DNA from: Pteria penguin
Lineage: Eukaryota; Mollusca; Bivalvia; Pterioida; Pteriidae
Assembly (NCBI GenBank): GCA_035048485.1
Contig: CM068590.1
Coordinates: 14,082,776 to 14,146,775 of the forward strand
Length of the DNA stretch: 64,000 bases
Reading direction: 5' to 3'
Shown: in pieces, positions 24,851-38,185 of the stretch
Numbering within the stretch: position 1 is the stretch's first letter
Layout: every line of letters starts with the position of its first letter
Program-made: the position numbers and the translations under genes
The notes under the pieces: generated by a model
What the model was told of the DNA's origin: nothing
Seen by the model: the letters and a program-made list of their open reading frames with translations, nothing else
Database searches by the model: none

Positions 24851-25859
24851 TGGACGTACATGCGTTTAATTATACGTATGCTGTATTTATCCCATGTATA
24901 TTTTACGGCTTTAAGTACAAAAGAATGGAAAATATGTAACACAATCTTGTACAAGTACTTCTCTTTGAAATATCTAATGCATTTACAGCAACCTCATTAA
25001 TGAGAATTATTGCATCATGCATAATTGACACTACATCCAAGGACCTAGTACATAAAAGGTATATAAAAATTTTGTTAACTATCTGGATCAATAAAACATA
25101 TGAAATAATTTATTACAAAGTACATAGTATGTTCATTTTCTCACTACAGTGTTAAAATTGTGTCTGTGACAGAAGATAAGGCAAAATAATAATGTCCAGC
25201 AATTCAAATTCGAATTTCTATTCATATATTATGTTATGGGTCACTAAGGATACATAGCGGGGATGATGTTGTAATAACTTGTCAACCACATAAACCTTTT
25301 CATTTTCAAATCGTCTATAATATAAATTAGTAGAAATTGTGGTATGGTATTGGATCTTTTAAGGAATGAAATCTATTTATTTTTGGATGGAAGAAAAAGG
25401 AAAAAAAGACGGAAAAATTCATCATTGCTCGTAGCGCATGATGCATGAGTTTCCGTCCTTTTATACGTGGTATACCTCCATCCAACGAGAAACAATGTAG
25501 ATTCATTCTATATCATTTAATTCCTTTCAAACATGTTTTATATTCTCCGAAATTAGTACGTTATGTATACACTATTACTCAACATCTCTAAATATTGACA
25601 CCACTGTTATGAAAATACAAGAAAGCACATGTTCAGAGAAAAATTTCTTGAATGAGATATACCACAAAAATTAAACCAATCAAAATGCTTGATGCAAGTA
25701 AAATTAAAAGATTCCATAATACAGTCATCCATCCTTTAGATAGTGATCTGACGTAAATTAACCATTACATAAGCCAGTTTCATGGAAATTCTCAAACCAA
25801 ATATAAAGAAAATATTCAAACTTTTGCGACAAGTTTGCTTCAGATGTTGAAGGGGAGAC
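24850..25859. other. 3' flank of TIR-less TLR pseudogene
   Basis: Homologous in part to the flank of the intact TLR (for example 25250-25300 with 17170-17220) and to the orphan segment 59200-59735. No gene. Confidence 0.5.
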
Positions 25860-27553
25860 AAAGGAATGCATGCATTTTTATTGAAATTAAGGAGAATGTT
25901 TGAAATGTTTCTTCCATCTACACAAAACATATGGTTTGTTCCTGTAAACTTGTATGTATGTTCAGTAATCCACACCATACTGTCTACAAAATTACACGTG
26001 CAATCAAATCTGTTTTTATTGTAATTAAATTTCGTCGTATTCATGTTTTTAATCATTTGTTGTTCATCGACAGTTAAATAGACAACCAAATTGTTGCTCA
26101 TATCGACGTAATGAAGTTCTTTCATTTCTCTTATGGCAGTGGATACATGTGAAAGAAGATTCCCTCCTGGGTACAATTTTTGTAAGGATAAAATCTGATC
26201 CCGAAAAATTCTCCGAGGAACAGTTTCCAGGTTATTAAAGGATAAAATACCCCCAAACATATGTTCACTATTTTGGATCCTTTTTAAACCATAGCCAAAG
26301 TTAGACTGCGATAAATACAATTCTTGTAGATTAGGTGCAGAACTTAGAAAATAGCCTTATAATTTTGTGCAGTTACTTCCAGATGCAAATTATTATTAGT
26401 AAATCAGTAATAAGTATAAATTGTGGAGCAATGGGAAAGGTACATAGTTGTAGTATAGTATCTATGACTTTAAGAACTTTCAAACTTGGCATGATAAATG
26501 TTGCACTTTTAATAAAATAACAGTCATCCCACATATTTGTATGGAAGTCTATCCCTAACAAATCAATATACTGAACAGTTTGAGAAAACCTGATCGTTAC
26601 ATTTGAAACTTTTTGAAATATTTAAGATCTGAGATGAAAAATTGAAGAAATGCTTTTCTGCTGTTTGGAATTATGTTTAGAATAAGAACTGATAATTAGA
26701 TAACGACAAGTTGATATGTGTTGTGTCATTTTGATCTTGAGCAGAGTGTAGCACTGAAACATCTAACTGTCGAAGTTTCGGATAATACATCACATTAAAT
26801 AATCTAGTTACTGAACAAACCAACTTATTTCCAGATATATTAAATCGTTCTAAGCAATCTGCAAATGATGTGTTTAATGTTGATTCGAAATGAAAAATTA
26901 CCAGTTAGTTGTAGGATAAATCTACATTTTTGACACAAATGGTTAAAAGATATTCTATTTCCTTTTGGTCAAAACTATAGCTTGTCCGGATGTTATTCGA
27001 TACGCTCAAGTATTCCATGTTTCGATGACTAAGCTCTTAAAGGATCTCTAGTACATTTTGTATGTCGTTTGTTATTCCTATATCTATTGTCATTCCCTTT
27101 AGAAAACGGAAAGGTTGGAAAACATTTATTGCGCGTTTTTCTTTAACATGATATCTGAAGTCAAACGCTATATATTCTATGGGAGAATATTTAATCGATA
27201 CGCTAAAATATCCTCGCAAATTAAATGTTACTGATTTTAAGTGAGTTTTACTCTTAAGGCAGTTTCCAAATTTAAAACCTTGGAATACATCTGTTGATAA
27301 AGTCTGCAAATTATGGAGAAACGAAGATTTTGTTTTGGGATAAGCTATATAGTTGTGGTTCCTAATCTCTAGAATACTAAGATTAGTCATGGAATAGAAT
27401 GTTAAATTGTTGAGGGTCCGGCTGGACAGACGATTATGTGATATATCCAATTCCTCCAGTTCCGTTACATTCTGAAGCTTTTCAATTTCTATATATGTTA
27501 TATTGTACAATGCAAGATTCAAAGTTCGCGAGGACTTGTACGGCGCGAAATCA
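25860..27553 (-). pseudogene. TLR pseudogene without TM/TIR (unit A)
   Basis: LRR ectodomain homologous to the intact TLRs from about 27553 down to the LRRCT (NRFDCTCNF...MFCVDGRNIS near 25890-26020), in several broken frames. Stops and frameshifts include the stop after NDIQNVLEIL (27037), the break after the IICIWK-like stretch (26373) and a TAA near 26620. After the LRRCT the match jumps straight to sequence like that found downstream of the intact gene, so membrane helix and TIR were deleted. At the 5' side it is cut by an insertion (27554-27686) and then by the A/B junction, so the cysteine cluster is missing in this copy. The main lesions are shared with unit B and predate the large duplication. 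Confidence 0.9.
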
Positions 27554-27702
27554 TAAGTGCCACACTTATTTCCTTTGCAGTGTGGAGATCGTTAAAAAGT
27601 TATCCGCGGAGGGTTTCACTAAAGTGGTATTATAGCCTTTTTCCGGATGTTATGTGACACTTTCTGCACAGTGTTTGTTCACATTCATATATATATATAT
27701 AT
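27554..27702. repeat. A/B duplication junction with (AT)n
   Basis: Insertion sequence also found at 45454-45600 runs to an (AT)n tract at 27687-27702, then switches directly to the TIR tail that in the left pseudogene follows the (AT)n at 10154. This is the novel joint of the tandem duplication. Confidence 0.85.
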
Positions 27703-27980
27703 GTCTTCATCATAAAAACTTCAAACTTGGTGAAAACCTAATTTATGAAAGCAAATTTGAAATGGAAATCGCTCGGAGACATGCATTTCAGAAGGATAAT
27801 AGGTACATTCTTATCATAATGAAAGATTCCATTCCTGTCGACCAGATAAATATATGAAGACAATATGGTGGTGCGTTGTTTGTCTAGAATATCCCCAATC
27901 AAACATTTCGGATGACATTGATTTATTCTGGGAGAAGCTCAATCAAGCACTGAAAGCCTTAAACTGTAATGATAGTTAAT
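27703..27980 (+). pseudogene. Orphan TIR tail (C-terminal fragment)
   Basis: Copy of 10186-10465. Encodes the second half of TIR beginning CLHHKNFKLGEN, missing 24 residues (72 nt) of the middle of the domain, then FEMEIARRHAFQKDN and a stop shortly after VDQI, where intact genes continue QMPNALKKIWWR. It has no promoter, LRR or membrane part of its own; a stray product is unlikely. Confidence 0.85.
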
Positions 27981-28782
27981 AAAATACGATATAACAATGT
28001 GTTATTAATTGCATTAGAATGTCTCTCCTTCACATCGAAGGCAAAGTTTTTCAAAGAGTCTAAATAATCTATATCTGTATAGTGTGAAATTTACGTTTTA
28101 GATGGTTTTGAACGAAAATCGTATTAATATTAAAATATACATAATACGAATACAGCATACGCATCACTTTTGGGTTAATATTGTATGAATAGTAATGATA
28201 TATTAGCTCGACCTCTTTGTCACTCTGTACCATAATATATCAGTGTATCCTAATTTCTTAACCAGGTAAAATGGTAAGAGTAATCATGCTGGAGGTCCGT
28301 CAAGATACAGCTTAGCAAGGTGGTGCTATATCATGCAAATCATGAGGTGCTTGCTACCATCTTGTGCCGTCTTGATGATGATGCACCCATCATTGATGCA
28401 GCATGAGAATACTTTACCTGCACGTTTGCCACATGCAATTTCTTTCATTGTACATGTACATTGTCTCTAAGCCGTAAGGTCCTCCAAATGGTTATCTGTC
28501 TCCTTTCATTAACATTTGCCTAGAGTAGATGCTATTTTATGTTTTCCATTATTAAATTTGATTATAACGTGGGAGTAACCATTTCTGTTTAGTTTGCTTA
28601 TGGGTTGGGACCTACAGATATCGTCTAGTGTTGTGTGGACTTTGAGTTTGGAAGAGCATACATCAGCTATGATTTCTTCTGTGTTCTGTTTACTATCCCC
28701 AAGCTTTATTTTGAAATGTAGTGTGATTTTTGGGGGGTTTTGTTTTGTTGTTGTTCTTTATTGTTTATCAATTATTGTTCTA
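27981..28782. other. Non-coding, copy of 10466-11198
   Basis: Matches unit A up to about 28710, where A has the extra 1.07 kb with the LINE fragment and B goes directly to the SINE-bearing part. Confidence 0.45.
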
Positions 28783-29010
28783 CGTCACTTCATGATTGAT
28801 TATGACGGTATCTGCCTGATCTGTTGCACGGAATTTTTATCTTTGCAGCATTTGAAACAGTGAGAAATCATGCCTAACATAACACATGACATGGGTTCTC
28901 ATTGTCTTATTCGAAAGACAGGGCACCAGTGTTTCCATGGCAGGAATTTTGAACCTGGTGTATTTGGGTCTCAAGACGAGATCCTTCTTTATTATATTAC
29001 ACTGGTCTAG
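28783..29010 (-). repeat. Degenerate S1-type SINE (unit B)
   Basis: Counterpart of 12330-12552 with a few substitutions. Confidence 0.65.
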
Positions 29011-30059
29011 AATGATGATGATGATGGAATAAATAACAATATTAATAACTAGAGCTTACCTGTTGCTAATGCAACCTGGGGGCCTTCCTCTTACAATTAA
29101 AACCGAAATAAGAATAAAAGAACAAAACCTCAAGCATGTAAATCGGCTTAAAAGCGGCTACACAAAGTCTGCAACCTACAGAATGCCCACTGAGAGCGTG
29201 GTGACGTAATGCGAAATAATAAGACAATGTGTGAATTTGAAGATATCGAAAATAAGAAACTCAAAGAAAACAAAGAAACCAAGAAAAGGAAGTAAACATT
29301 TAAAATAGTGCTCATACAGCTAAAATATTAAAGGAACAACAAAGTTGCGCTATTTTTTGCTCAAATTCCTAGCAATTATTAATCACACACAAAATCGCGA
29401 TAATCACACTACATTTCAAAGGGTTTTTAGATAATTCCCTTTGTCTTTTTCTAAAGCCTAATTCATTGGATCTACTTTTATCATTGTCAATTTAGTAAGT
29501 ACAAGATATTTCTGGTGTAAAGCGCGGTAACTCGCGGTTAATCAAATCCACACACACACTCGGCAAGTCATGTATGACAGCGAGGTTACATGAATTTTGT
29601 GAAAGCCGTTCTAATGTGTAATCGCGGCACATGGAGAACAATTTGTTTGTCATCGTTTACTTGTAGAGGGCAATAAATGCCTTTTTTAAGATTTCGAATC
29701 CTAAATCCTTTTCAAACGCTGTCTCGTATATTTTGTTCATACGACGAATACGCAAATTGAATTTTTTATGAAACTTAAATGTCAATAACAAAAAGAGATG
29801 CGGAGAAAGAGGGAATTTAAAATTACATATTGTTGATTTTCTTGACAACATTCATTTTTCAAAAGTTTTCTAATAAAACGCGCTAGCAGCAGAGAAGTTG
29901 TCAAATAATGTACGTGGAAAATCGCGGTGAAATGTCAGGGCTTAAATACCTTCTGTTCTTAGGTTTTACACACTAGATTGGGAAGGGGGAAGGAAAAATA
30001 ATTTTAAAAAGTAAACATCATGTGCTGTATTTGTGTTTTGGTGGCCATAAAACCAGAAA

Positions 30060-33000
30060 AAGCAAGTAATAAGCAATTACGTAACTAAACTAACTTTTGA
30101 AAATCTTAAATTTCTTACTTAGGAGAATCTAACTTGAATAATGAACGTTATATATAAGAAATTTTAAAAACTAAACATAGTTACGTAATTTTCTTTACAA
30201 CCTGAATTTTTCATTTTTCTCGCAACACCCCCCCCTTACAAATATATACGTTTGGCTTTAAAAATTAGCAACAGAGAAAAAAAGTTGCTAGCGAAGCCGT
30301 TTCTGAGAACATTGCAGTCAAAAAAGTGATGATGATGATAATGATGATAATTTACACCTTTACAACAGACCCACCTGAAGCTTTAAAGTGGTATGCCTAA
30401 CGTGACACGTAACATGGGTTTTCTTTCGAAAAATTGGGGTTCCAGTGTCTTCATAACGGGAATCGAACCTAAGACCTTTGGGTCTCGAAACCCTCTCAAT
30501 CATTAAAGTACAGCGGCACAAGAATGATGACAAGAAGGATGAAGATGACGACTACGAAGATGATGAAATAATAACAATAATAACGATAATTATTGCAGAG
30601 TGTAAAATAGGTACGTATTTTTGTGGAACATAAACAAACAATAAAGCGTTGTTTACCTCCGGAATTTATGTGCATTTTGTGATAACACAAAACATACGTC
30701 AAGTCTGATTCCAATTATCTATTTGTGTCAATTCTAAGTGTAATAGGTTCTCTTATAGCGGCGATCACTTATGACAATAAAGCGTTGTTTACTGCAGGAA
30801 TCTATGTGCATTTTGGATGTGTAGATAAATATTTCTACTTTTATTTGATACTACGTTTGTGACGATTTCTGAAGAATTAAAAAAGTTCTAAGACATAAAC
30901 GGAAGAAGGTGTATTTTTGGTAAATCGGAAGTTCCAACCTTCTTAATACATTGGTTTTATATGAGCGGGTGGGGGTTGACCAAAGAACGGATCACCGCAG
31001 TTGTAATGATAAAGTTTCGTATGAGAAAGGAAAGTTCTGTTGTCAAATAAGTGTTCTTTAAAAGTTATTCGAACCCGATATTTAATAAGCGTTCAGCATA
31101 TTAAAAATATTCGTTCGAAGTTCCTTTCATCAATAAATCCTAAGATACTATCAATTTCATGATGAAAATTCTCTTCTTTCTCCTCTTTACCCTTTGTTTT
31201 TTTTTTTTTTTTTTCTATGGTAGATCATATAATTTTCCTCTGATGGTATCAGACAATACATAATTTTCACACCTCTACATATCACCAAAACTCATTACAT
31301 TCATCATTGAGCATACCGGCTTATTTTACTTTTTATACAAGTATCCGTGCTGTTATGCATTTTGTGATAGCCTAGTACAATAATCCATTTGATATAAAAT
31401 GGCAGAAGTTACAAACTAACGAAAAAAAAAAAAAAAAAAAAAAAAAGCAAGAAATAAGCAATTATGTAACTAAACTGATTTTTGAAAATCTTAAATTTCT
31501 CACTTAAGTGTAAGGATCTACACCTGTATAAAGTAAGCAACAGAGAGGAAAAAAGGTTACTTGTGAAGCCGTTTCTGAGAATATTGCAGTCAAAACTGTG
31601 ATGATGATGATGATGATGATGATGATTATAATGATAATAATAATAATGATGTTGATGATGATGATGATAATGATGATGATGATGGTGATTTATACCTTTA
31701 CAACAGACCCACCTGAAGCAGTAAGAGATCATTAAAGTGGTATGCTAAAGTGACACGTAACATCGGTTTTCTTTCGAAAGATGGGACTCCAGTGTTTTCA
31801 TAACGGGAATCGAACCAAAGACCTTTAAGTCTCGAAACAAGCTCTTCGGTCATTAAAGTACAGCGGCTTTAGAATGATGACAAGGAGGATGTAGATGACG
31901 ACTACGAAGATGATGAAATTAATAATAATGATAAAGATAATTATTGCCGAGTGTAAAATAGGTACGTATTTTTGTGGAGCACAAACCAACAATAAAGCGT
32001 TGTTTACTGCAGGAATTTATGTGCATTTTGGGATTACACTAAAACTACGTCAACTCTGATTCTAATTATCTATTTGTGGCATGTCTAAGGGTAATATGTT
32101 CTCTTATAGTCTTCAATCACTTATGAAATACAAATATTTGTAGTATCTTAAGTAGGATTTCCTGAAGCCGAATCTAATTGTTATTCATTCAATAGGCTCT
32201 CGAAAATTATACTTCTTATTTGTAGGCGTTTAATTACTTAAATCACAGAGCTTTCGACTCTGAATGATCGTTCGCAGTATGATAATTTGACATGTCGATT
32301 TAATTATTTACTTTCGTTTACTGTACATCCCCAGAGATTGTTATTTAAAAGGGAAAGCGGCGAGTGGTCGCTTTACACCGTAGCGATGGGTCTGACCTGA
32401 TTAATTTCTCGGTGTCCAACTAAACATTTTGAGCAGAATTTCGAGTTCCGTGGCTCACCATGCCCTTAGTTTTACGTGGATTTGGACAATTTATATATGG
32501 ATGTGTAGATAAACATGTCTACTTTTATTTGATACCACGTTTGAGAGGATTTGTGAAGAATTAAAAAAGTTCTAAGACACAAACGGGAAGAGGTGTATTT
32601 TTGGTAAATCGGAAGTTCTAACCCTTCTTACTATATTGGTGTAATTGACTGCAAAGGGGGGGGGGGGGGGGCAACGAGCCATTTGCTTGAATCTATCACC
32701 GCAGGTGTAACGATAAAGTTTCGCATGAGAAGGGAATGTCTGTTGTCAAATAAGTGTTCTTTAAAAGAGATTCAAACCCGATATTTAATAAGTGTTCAAT
32801 ATGTTAAAAATATTCGTTCGAAGTTCCTTTCATCAATAAATCCTAAGATACTATCAATTTCATGATGAAAACTCTCTTCTTTCTCCTCTTTACCCTTTGT
32901 TTTTTTTTTTACTATGGTAGATCATATAATTTTCCTCTGATGGTATCAGCCAATACATAATAATTTTCACACCTCTACATTACACCAATTCTCATTACAT

Positions 33001-33110
33001 TCATCACTGAGCATACCGGCTTATTTTACTTTTTATAAAAGTATTCGTGCTGTTATGCATTTTGTGATAGCCTAGTACAATGGTTCATTTGATATAAAAT
33101 GCTAGAAGTT
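30060..33110. repeat. Unit B copies of the internal tandem duplication
   Basis: Counterparts of 13600-14935 (30060-31420) and 14945-16620 (31430-33110), including SINE remnants at about 30330-30520 and 31597-31865, a poly-A run at 31423-31446, a (GAT)n run that is shorter than in A, and a poly-G run at 32656-32671. Confidence 0.7.
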
Positions 33111-34376
33111 ACAAACTAACGAATATATTACAAGTTGACTTCTCTGATCCTTTTCTATAACAGATCACGTGATCATTACACAAACAGAGCCAGCATTTTG
33201 TTTTTCATGGAGTGAGAGGGTTACACATCTTTGAATGAGTTCACCTGTTATCACCATACAACGCCATGAGAACATCCAATACGAACACACATATATTTTA
33301 TTTCACATATTTTTATAGCAAAAATTTATGACATAAAATATACAGTGATATACATTCATAACAAGTTTATTGTCGTGACAAATGAAAGCTTTCTACGTGG
33401 ATAGCTGTGTTGTGAGGTTCACATATTTTTTAATACATTTAAATGCTTGTGCAATTTTGGTTATTTACATACATAGCAATTTTTGTTATTTACATACATA
33501 AATACATGTATCCTTTATGTGTATAATCATCAACATCAGTCGTTTGTTTAACTGCATTTTGTAAAGCCAGGTTGGAATAGTGATAAATTTGTCATTGGAT
33601 AAGCTAGAGTCCATGTCTCGTGTAAACGTTCGTATTAGAATTACTAAATAAATATTATAGTTATATGTCCCCAAGGATACATAGCAGTTATGCTGTTTTA
33701 ATAACTTGTTAATCATATGAATATTTAACATATATACATACTTATAAAATATGTCTGGTATTGACATTTTTGCTAAAAACTATAAAAGAGAAAACAGAAG
33801 GCATCTGAAAAACACGTTTCAATTCAAGTACAAATTGTAGTATTGTGTCTTTCCGTAATACAGGTTTATTCCCCCTTTGAATAGTCATCTCACGTAGCAT
33901 AATTTTAAAATACGCCATTTCTATAGAAAACGTCGTAAAATTGTAGGAAACGAAAGCAATAACGCATAATAGGAATTGTTGGACGTCGCAACGTTTATCA
34001 CCGCAGAAGTCAGGGAAAAAGTGTTTTATAAACAACACTAAAATATAGTATAATGGAGTATTGTATTGTATAGATATAGTATAGTACAATATCGTATATG
34101 TTGTAGACTGTGCAGTATGGTATACTATATGATAGTATATACATGAATATTATATAGAATACTTCGTTTAGTAAAAAATATGGATTATATACATACAAAT
34201 TACAATTCCCATACGAAGTATATAGAGATCGTTTAGACATTCAGGACAAATTTGCATCAGAAGTAGAGGAGAGACAAATTAAATGTTTTAAAAGTACATT
34301 GTTTATATAGTAATACTAAGGCAGCATGTCAGCAGTTATATAGTTAAAATACATGTTATTCAATACCACTGCGGTT
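33110..34376. other. 3' flank / probable 3' UTR region of TLR copy B
   Basis: Counterpart of 16620-17878. A minus-strand AATAAA is at 33870-33865, a possible polyadenylation signal. No gene seen. Confidence 0.45.
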
Positions 34377-37069
34377 TCATCCTTGCAGTGCATCGTGAAG
34401 CTTCTCCCAGAAGATATCAATGTCCATTGAATTGTTTGATTGGGGATATTCTAGACAAACAACGCGCCACCATATTTTCTTAAGAGCGTTCGGCATCTGA
34501 TCGACAGGAATGGGATCTTTCATTATGATGAGAATGTTTCTATTATCCTTCTGAAATGCATGTCTCCTAGCGATTTCCATTTCAAATTTGCTCCACTCAC
34601 TAGTCAGAAAATGAATTGTTACAACAAATGCTGATCGTTTGCTTACATTGATACATCTAAAAATTTCATCACCTATACTTTCACCAACTTTGAAGTCTTT
34701 ATGATGGAGACATACTCTGAGATTTAAATGTTCAACAATATATCTATACAATATTGTAGTAACCCATTCCGTGTCTTGATGTGAATATGAAATAAATACA
34801 TCATACTCGTAAGTCTCGTCCTTATTTACTTTAGACTGTCTGGAAAGAAATCTCCTTGCCCTCAAATAGAAGTAAATTACAAGAGTTTTATTTTTGTATC
34901 CTGCTGCTGCCAATATCAGGCTAGTTATTGTCAGCAATATAATAACAATAGCGAAATTCAACCAAAATCCACTCAAACACTCCAGCCTAAATGATCGAAT
35001 ATTGACTAGAAGTTCTGAAATATTTCGTCCATCTATACAATACATAAGATTTGTTCCCGTAAACTTATATGTATGTTCAGACATCCAGACCAGGCTCTGC
35101 ACGAAGTTACATGTGCAGTCGAATCTATTTCCATTGAAGTTAAACTGAGTTTTATTCAAGTTGTCAATCATTTCTCTTTCATCGTCATTGAAATAGACAA
35201 CCAGATTGTTGCTAAAATCGACATGTAGCAATTGTTTCAATTCTTTTATAGCAATAGGTACACGTGAAAGATGATTCCTGCTTAAAATCAATTTTTGCAT
35301 GGAGAATGTTTGATCTTGAAAAAATCTTAAAGGAACTGTTTCCAGACTATTACCTGATAAGTCTAATATTTTCAAATGTCTAAGACCCCAAAAGATCTGT
35401 TCACCATTTGGGATACTTTTCAAACCTATGCTAATACTGGAGTTCGATAAATACAATTCTTGTAGAGAAGGTGCAGCAGAACTTAAAAAATATGGATTTA
35501 ATTTTGTGCAGTCAGTGCCAGCAGCATATATTATTCGTAACTGAGTTATAAATATAAATTTTGGAGCATTTGGAAAACGACACAGCGGCAATTGAGTGTT
35601 CATGACATTTACAACTTTTAATTTTGGAACCATGAGTGTAAAACTGTGAATATTTTTAGTTTGAGCCAATATATCTACATTGAGAAAAATCTCTGCTAAA
35701 TAAAAATATTGCAGATTTTGAGGCATCCTTAGCGTTATATTTACAACTTTTTGATATATTAAAAATTCGATATACGAAATCGAAAAATTGCGTTTTTGCT
35801 GGTAAGAATTTCTTGGAGAAAAAGAAAAGAAACTTGAATCGGATATTGACAAGTTTCTATTCATGATTTCATTTAGCTTTTGAGTTTGAGAGGATGTTGA
35901 CACGTCCAACGATCGAAGTTTTGGATAATGCATTATACTGAAAAGTCTAATAACTGACCATATCAAATTATTTTTAGATAAATCTAATTCTTCTAAACAA
36001 TCTGCAAATTGTGTATTTAACGTTGATTCAAAGGGGAAAACATTCAGTTCATTGTAGGATAAATCAACATGTTTGACACAGATGGTTAAAAGATATTCTA
36101 TATCCCTTTTGGTCAAAACTATAACTTTTTTGTATCTGTAGATGTTATGCGACATAAACAAGTATTCCATACTTCGATTACGAAGGCCATAAAGAATTTC
36201 TAGTACATTTCGTATGTTGTTCCTTATACCTATATCTATCGCCATTCCCTTTAAATTCCGGAAAGGATTAAATACATTTAGTGCGTGCATTTCCTGGAAA
36301 AAATATCTCAAGTCAAACGTCATATTCTCTATGGGAGAATTCCTTAAACCATCAAATGAATCATTCAGTACACTAAAACGAAGTCCCCGATCTCTCAATG
36401 TTAAAAATCTCAAGTGAGTTTTATTCTTAAACCAATCTCCAAATTTAAAGCCTTCGAATACATCTATAGATAAGGTCCGCAAATTATGCAGAAACAAGGG
36501 ATTTTTTTCGGGATATTTTTTGTAGCTGTTGCCATTAATGTTTAGAATATAAAGACTTTTCATCGGATAGAATGTTAAATTGTTCAGTGTCTGGTCAGAT
36601 ACAAGATTATTTGATATATCCAATTCTGCCAGGTCAGTTGCATATTGAAACCATTCTCTTTCTATATGCGTTATACGATTTGATGCGAGATTCAATTTTC
36701 GCAAGGCTTTATACGACGCGAAAGCATTATTGTCAATATATACTATTTGGTTTGAGGACAGATCGATGTCGGTTGCAGTCAGTGGAAATTTAGGAACGTA
36801 CTGAAGTTGACAATTGCTACAGTTGAATGTCGCTGTACCACACAAAGAGGATGATATATATGCGCATGTACTGCACCTTTGGGAATCTAACAGCTCGACT
36901 TCAACCAAAGCTGAAACAAATACACAGATATAACGTTATAACTTGTTACTATAAGAAAGGTCACTTTTAAAAATTACTTTAGAAAGTACATGTATAGTAG
37001 ATTATCAATCAACTTACCGTATGATAAATAACAAGTCAGGAAAATGAACCTACATTTTATGATCAACAT
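34377..37069 (-). CDS. Toll-like receptor, copy B (intact, two exons)
   Basis: Tandem twin of copy A with the same build. Exon 1 (37069-37018) encodes MLIIKCRFIFLTCYLSY plus one base of the split codon; the phase-1 intron is 37017-36911; exon 2 is 36910-34377; 861 aa in total. Cysteine cluster, LRRs, LRRCT, helix and TIR (34811-34380) are at the same positions. By hand comparison, exon-2 residues 1-442 hold about 22 amino-acid differences from copy A, while residues 443-843 hold one (Glu to Lys just before TIR) and only about two silent changes. The BB-loop Val is kept (codon 34686-34688). All reading frames are open and the splice sites intact, so it should be functional; a different ligand preference from copy A is possible but unproven. 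Confidence 0.95.
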
Positions 37070-37466
37070 TTCTTCTATATGCCAAGTAGCAAATAAACAT
37101 TTAAACAAACTGAATCGTATCACTGACAATATTGTGACTGTCACATTTGCGCAGATACAGCACTATCATTCATTTAATCTAGCCTTGTGTCTGTCTCCGC
37201 TCTTACAAGGAACATTGAGCTAAGGTACATCTTTATTCCTTTTTCCTTTGTTTTCCTTTCGGTTCATGGAATGTATGCACTACATTTCCTTAAAGGATGT
37301 ACCGTGCATCATGGTGTTGTTTCCACAAATATTTTTCATACGTTTCTGTACAGAATGGCATGATGTTTATTAATATCTGATTAATATTTCTCATTTGATA
37401 TATTGATAACGCGTTGAAATACTAGTGCATCTTTAATGATTTTAGTAAATTATTTTCAGTATATTT

Positions 37467-37489
37467 TATAATAATAGTAATAATAATAA

Positions 37490-37546
<57 letters not shown>

Positions 37547-37590
37547 CAACAACAACAATAATAGTAATAAAACTAATAATAATAGTTATC
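37467..37590. repeat. (AAT)n microsatellite (unit B)
   Basis: Counterpart of 20968-21100, with a slightly longer CAA block. Confidence 0.9.
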
Positions 37591-38185
37591 TAAAATACAA
37601 AACTACTCCATTTGCTTTACGTTTAAGGTAATCATGAAATTCATGAAAAGTGTAAAAAAAAACTAAAGAAATAAGAATTTTACCATACAAGTTAATTTGC
37701 ATCGAAAATGCATGTTTCAACGTTAGAAGTATGAACAATATCTTTTAATCAATAAACGAATACAGAATCATTTAAATTAAAAATAAAATCTTAGACATAA
37801 AAAAACATGGCTTACATTTTCACAAGGACTTTTTCTTAAGAAAAGTATGGAAGCCCATACTTACTATAAATAGTTAAGAATAAAATGTATTTTTACACAC
37901 GATAATTGATCATTTTATTTTTGATAACATTCTATATAATGCTCTGACAATATGTATTCAATCAACAATATCATGACAAAATTACGATGCTGTACTGCAC
38001 AAGGGAAATAACCTGTAAAACTCATAAAAAAATATTTGATCCTTTAGAAAACCTGGTAAAAATTATAATCTATAGGAAACGCAGATAAATAAAAATTACA
38101 TTTCAGGCTGAACTGAATTATCAAGCAAAGATAACAAGATGAAATGTTTTGAAAAATGCTAGTAACTGCTCTACGTTCTTTCAAT

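Larger units (their letters stand above)
10186..27690. repeat. Tandem segmental duplication, unit A (about 17.5 kb)
   Basis: From 10186 to about 27690 the sequence is repeated, with scattered substitutions and several indels, at 27703-45600. Anchors: TIR tail 10186/27703, intact TLR 17879/34377, TLR pseudogene 25736/43635. Indels between copies: 11199-12266 only in A; about 38186-39537 only in B (A has about 110 unrelated bases); a 125-bp SINE head only in B (40743-40866); about 60 bp near 22397-22460 only in A; about 75 bp near 43160-43232 only in B. Confidence 0.93.
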
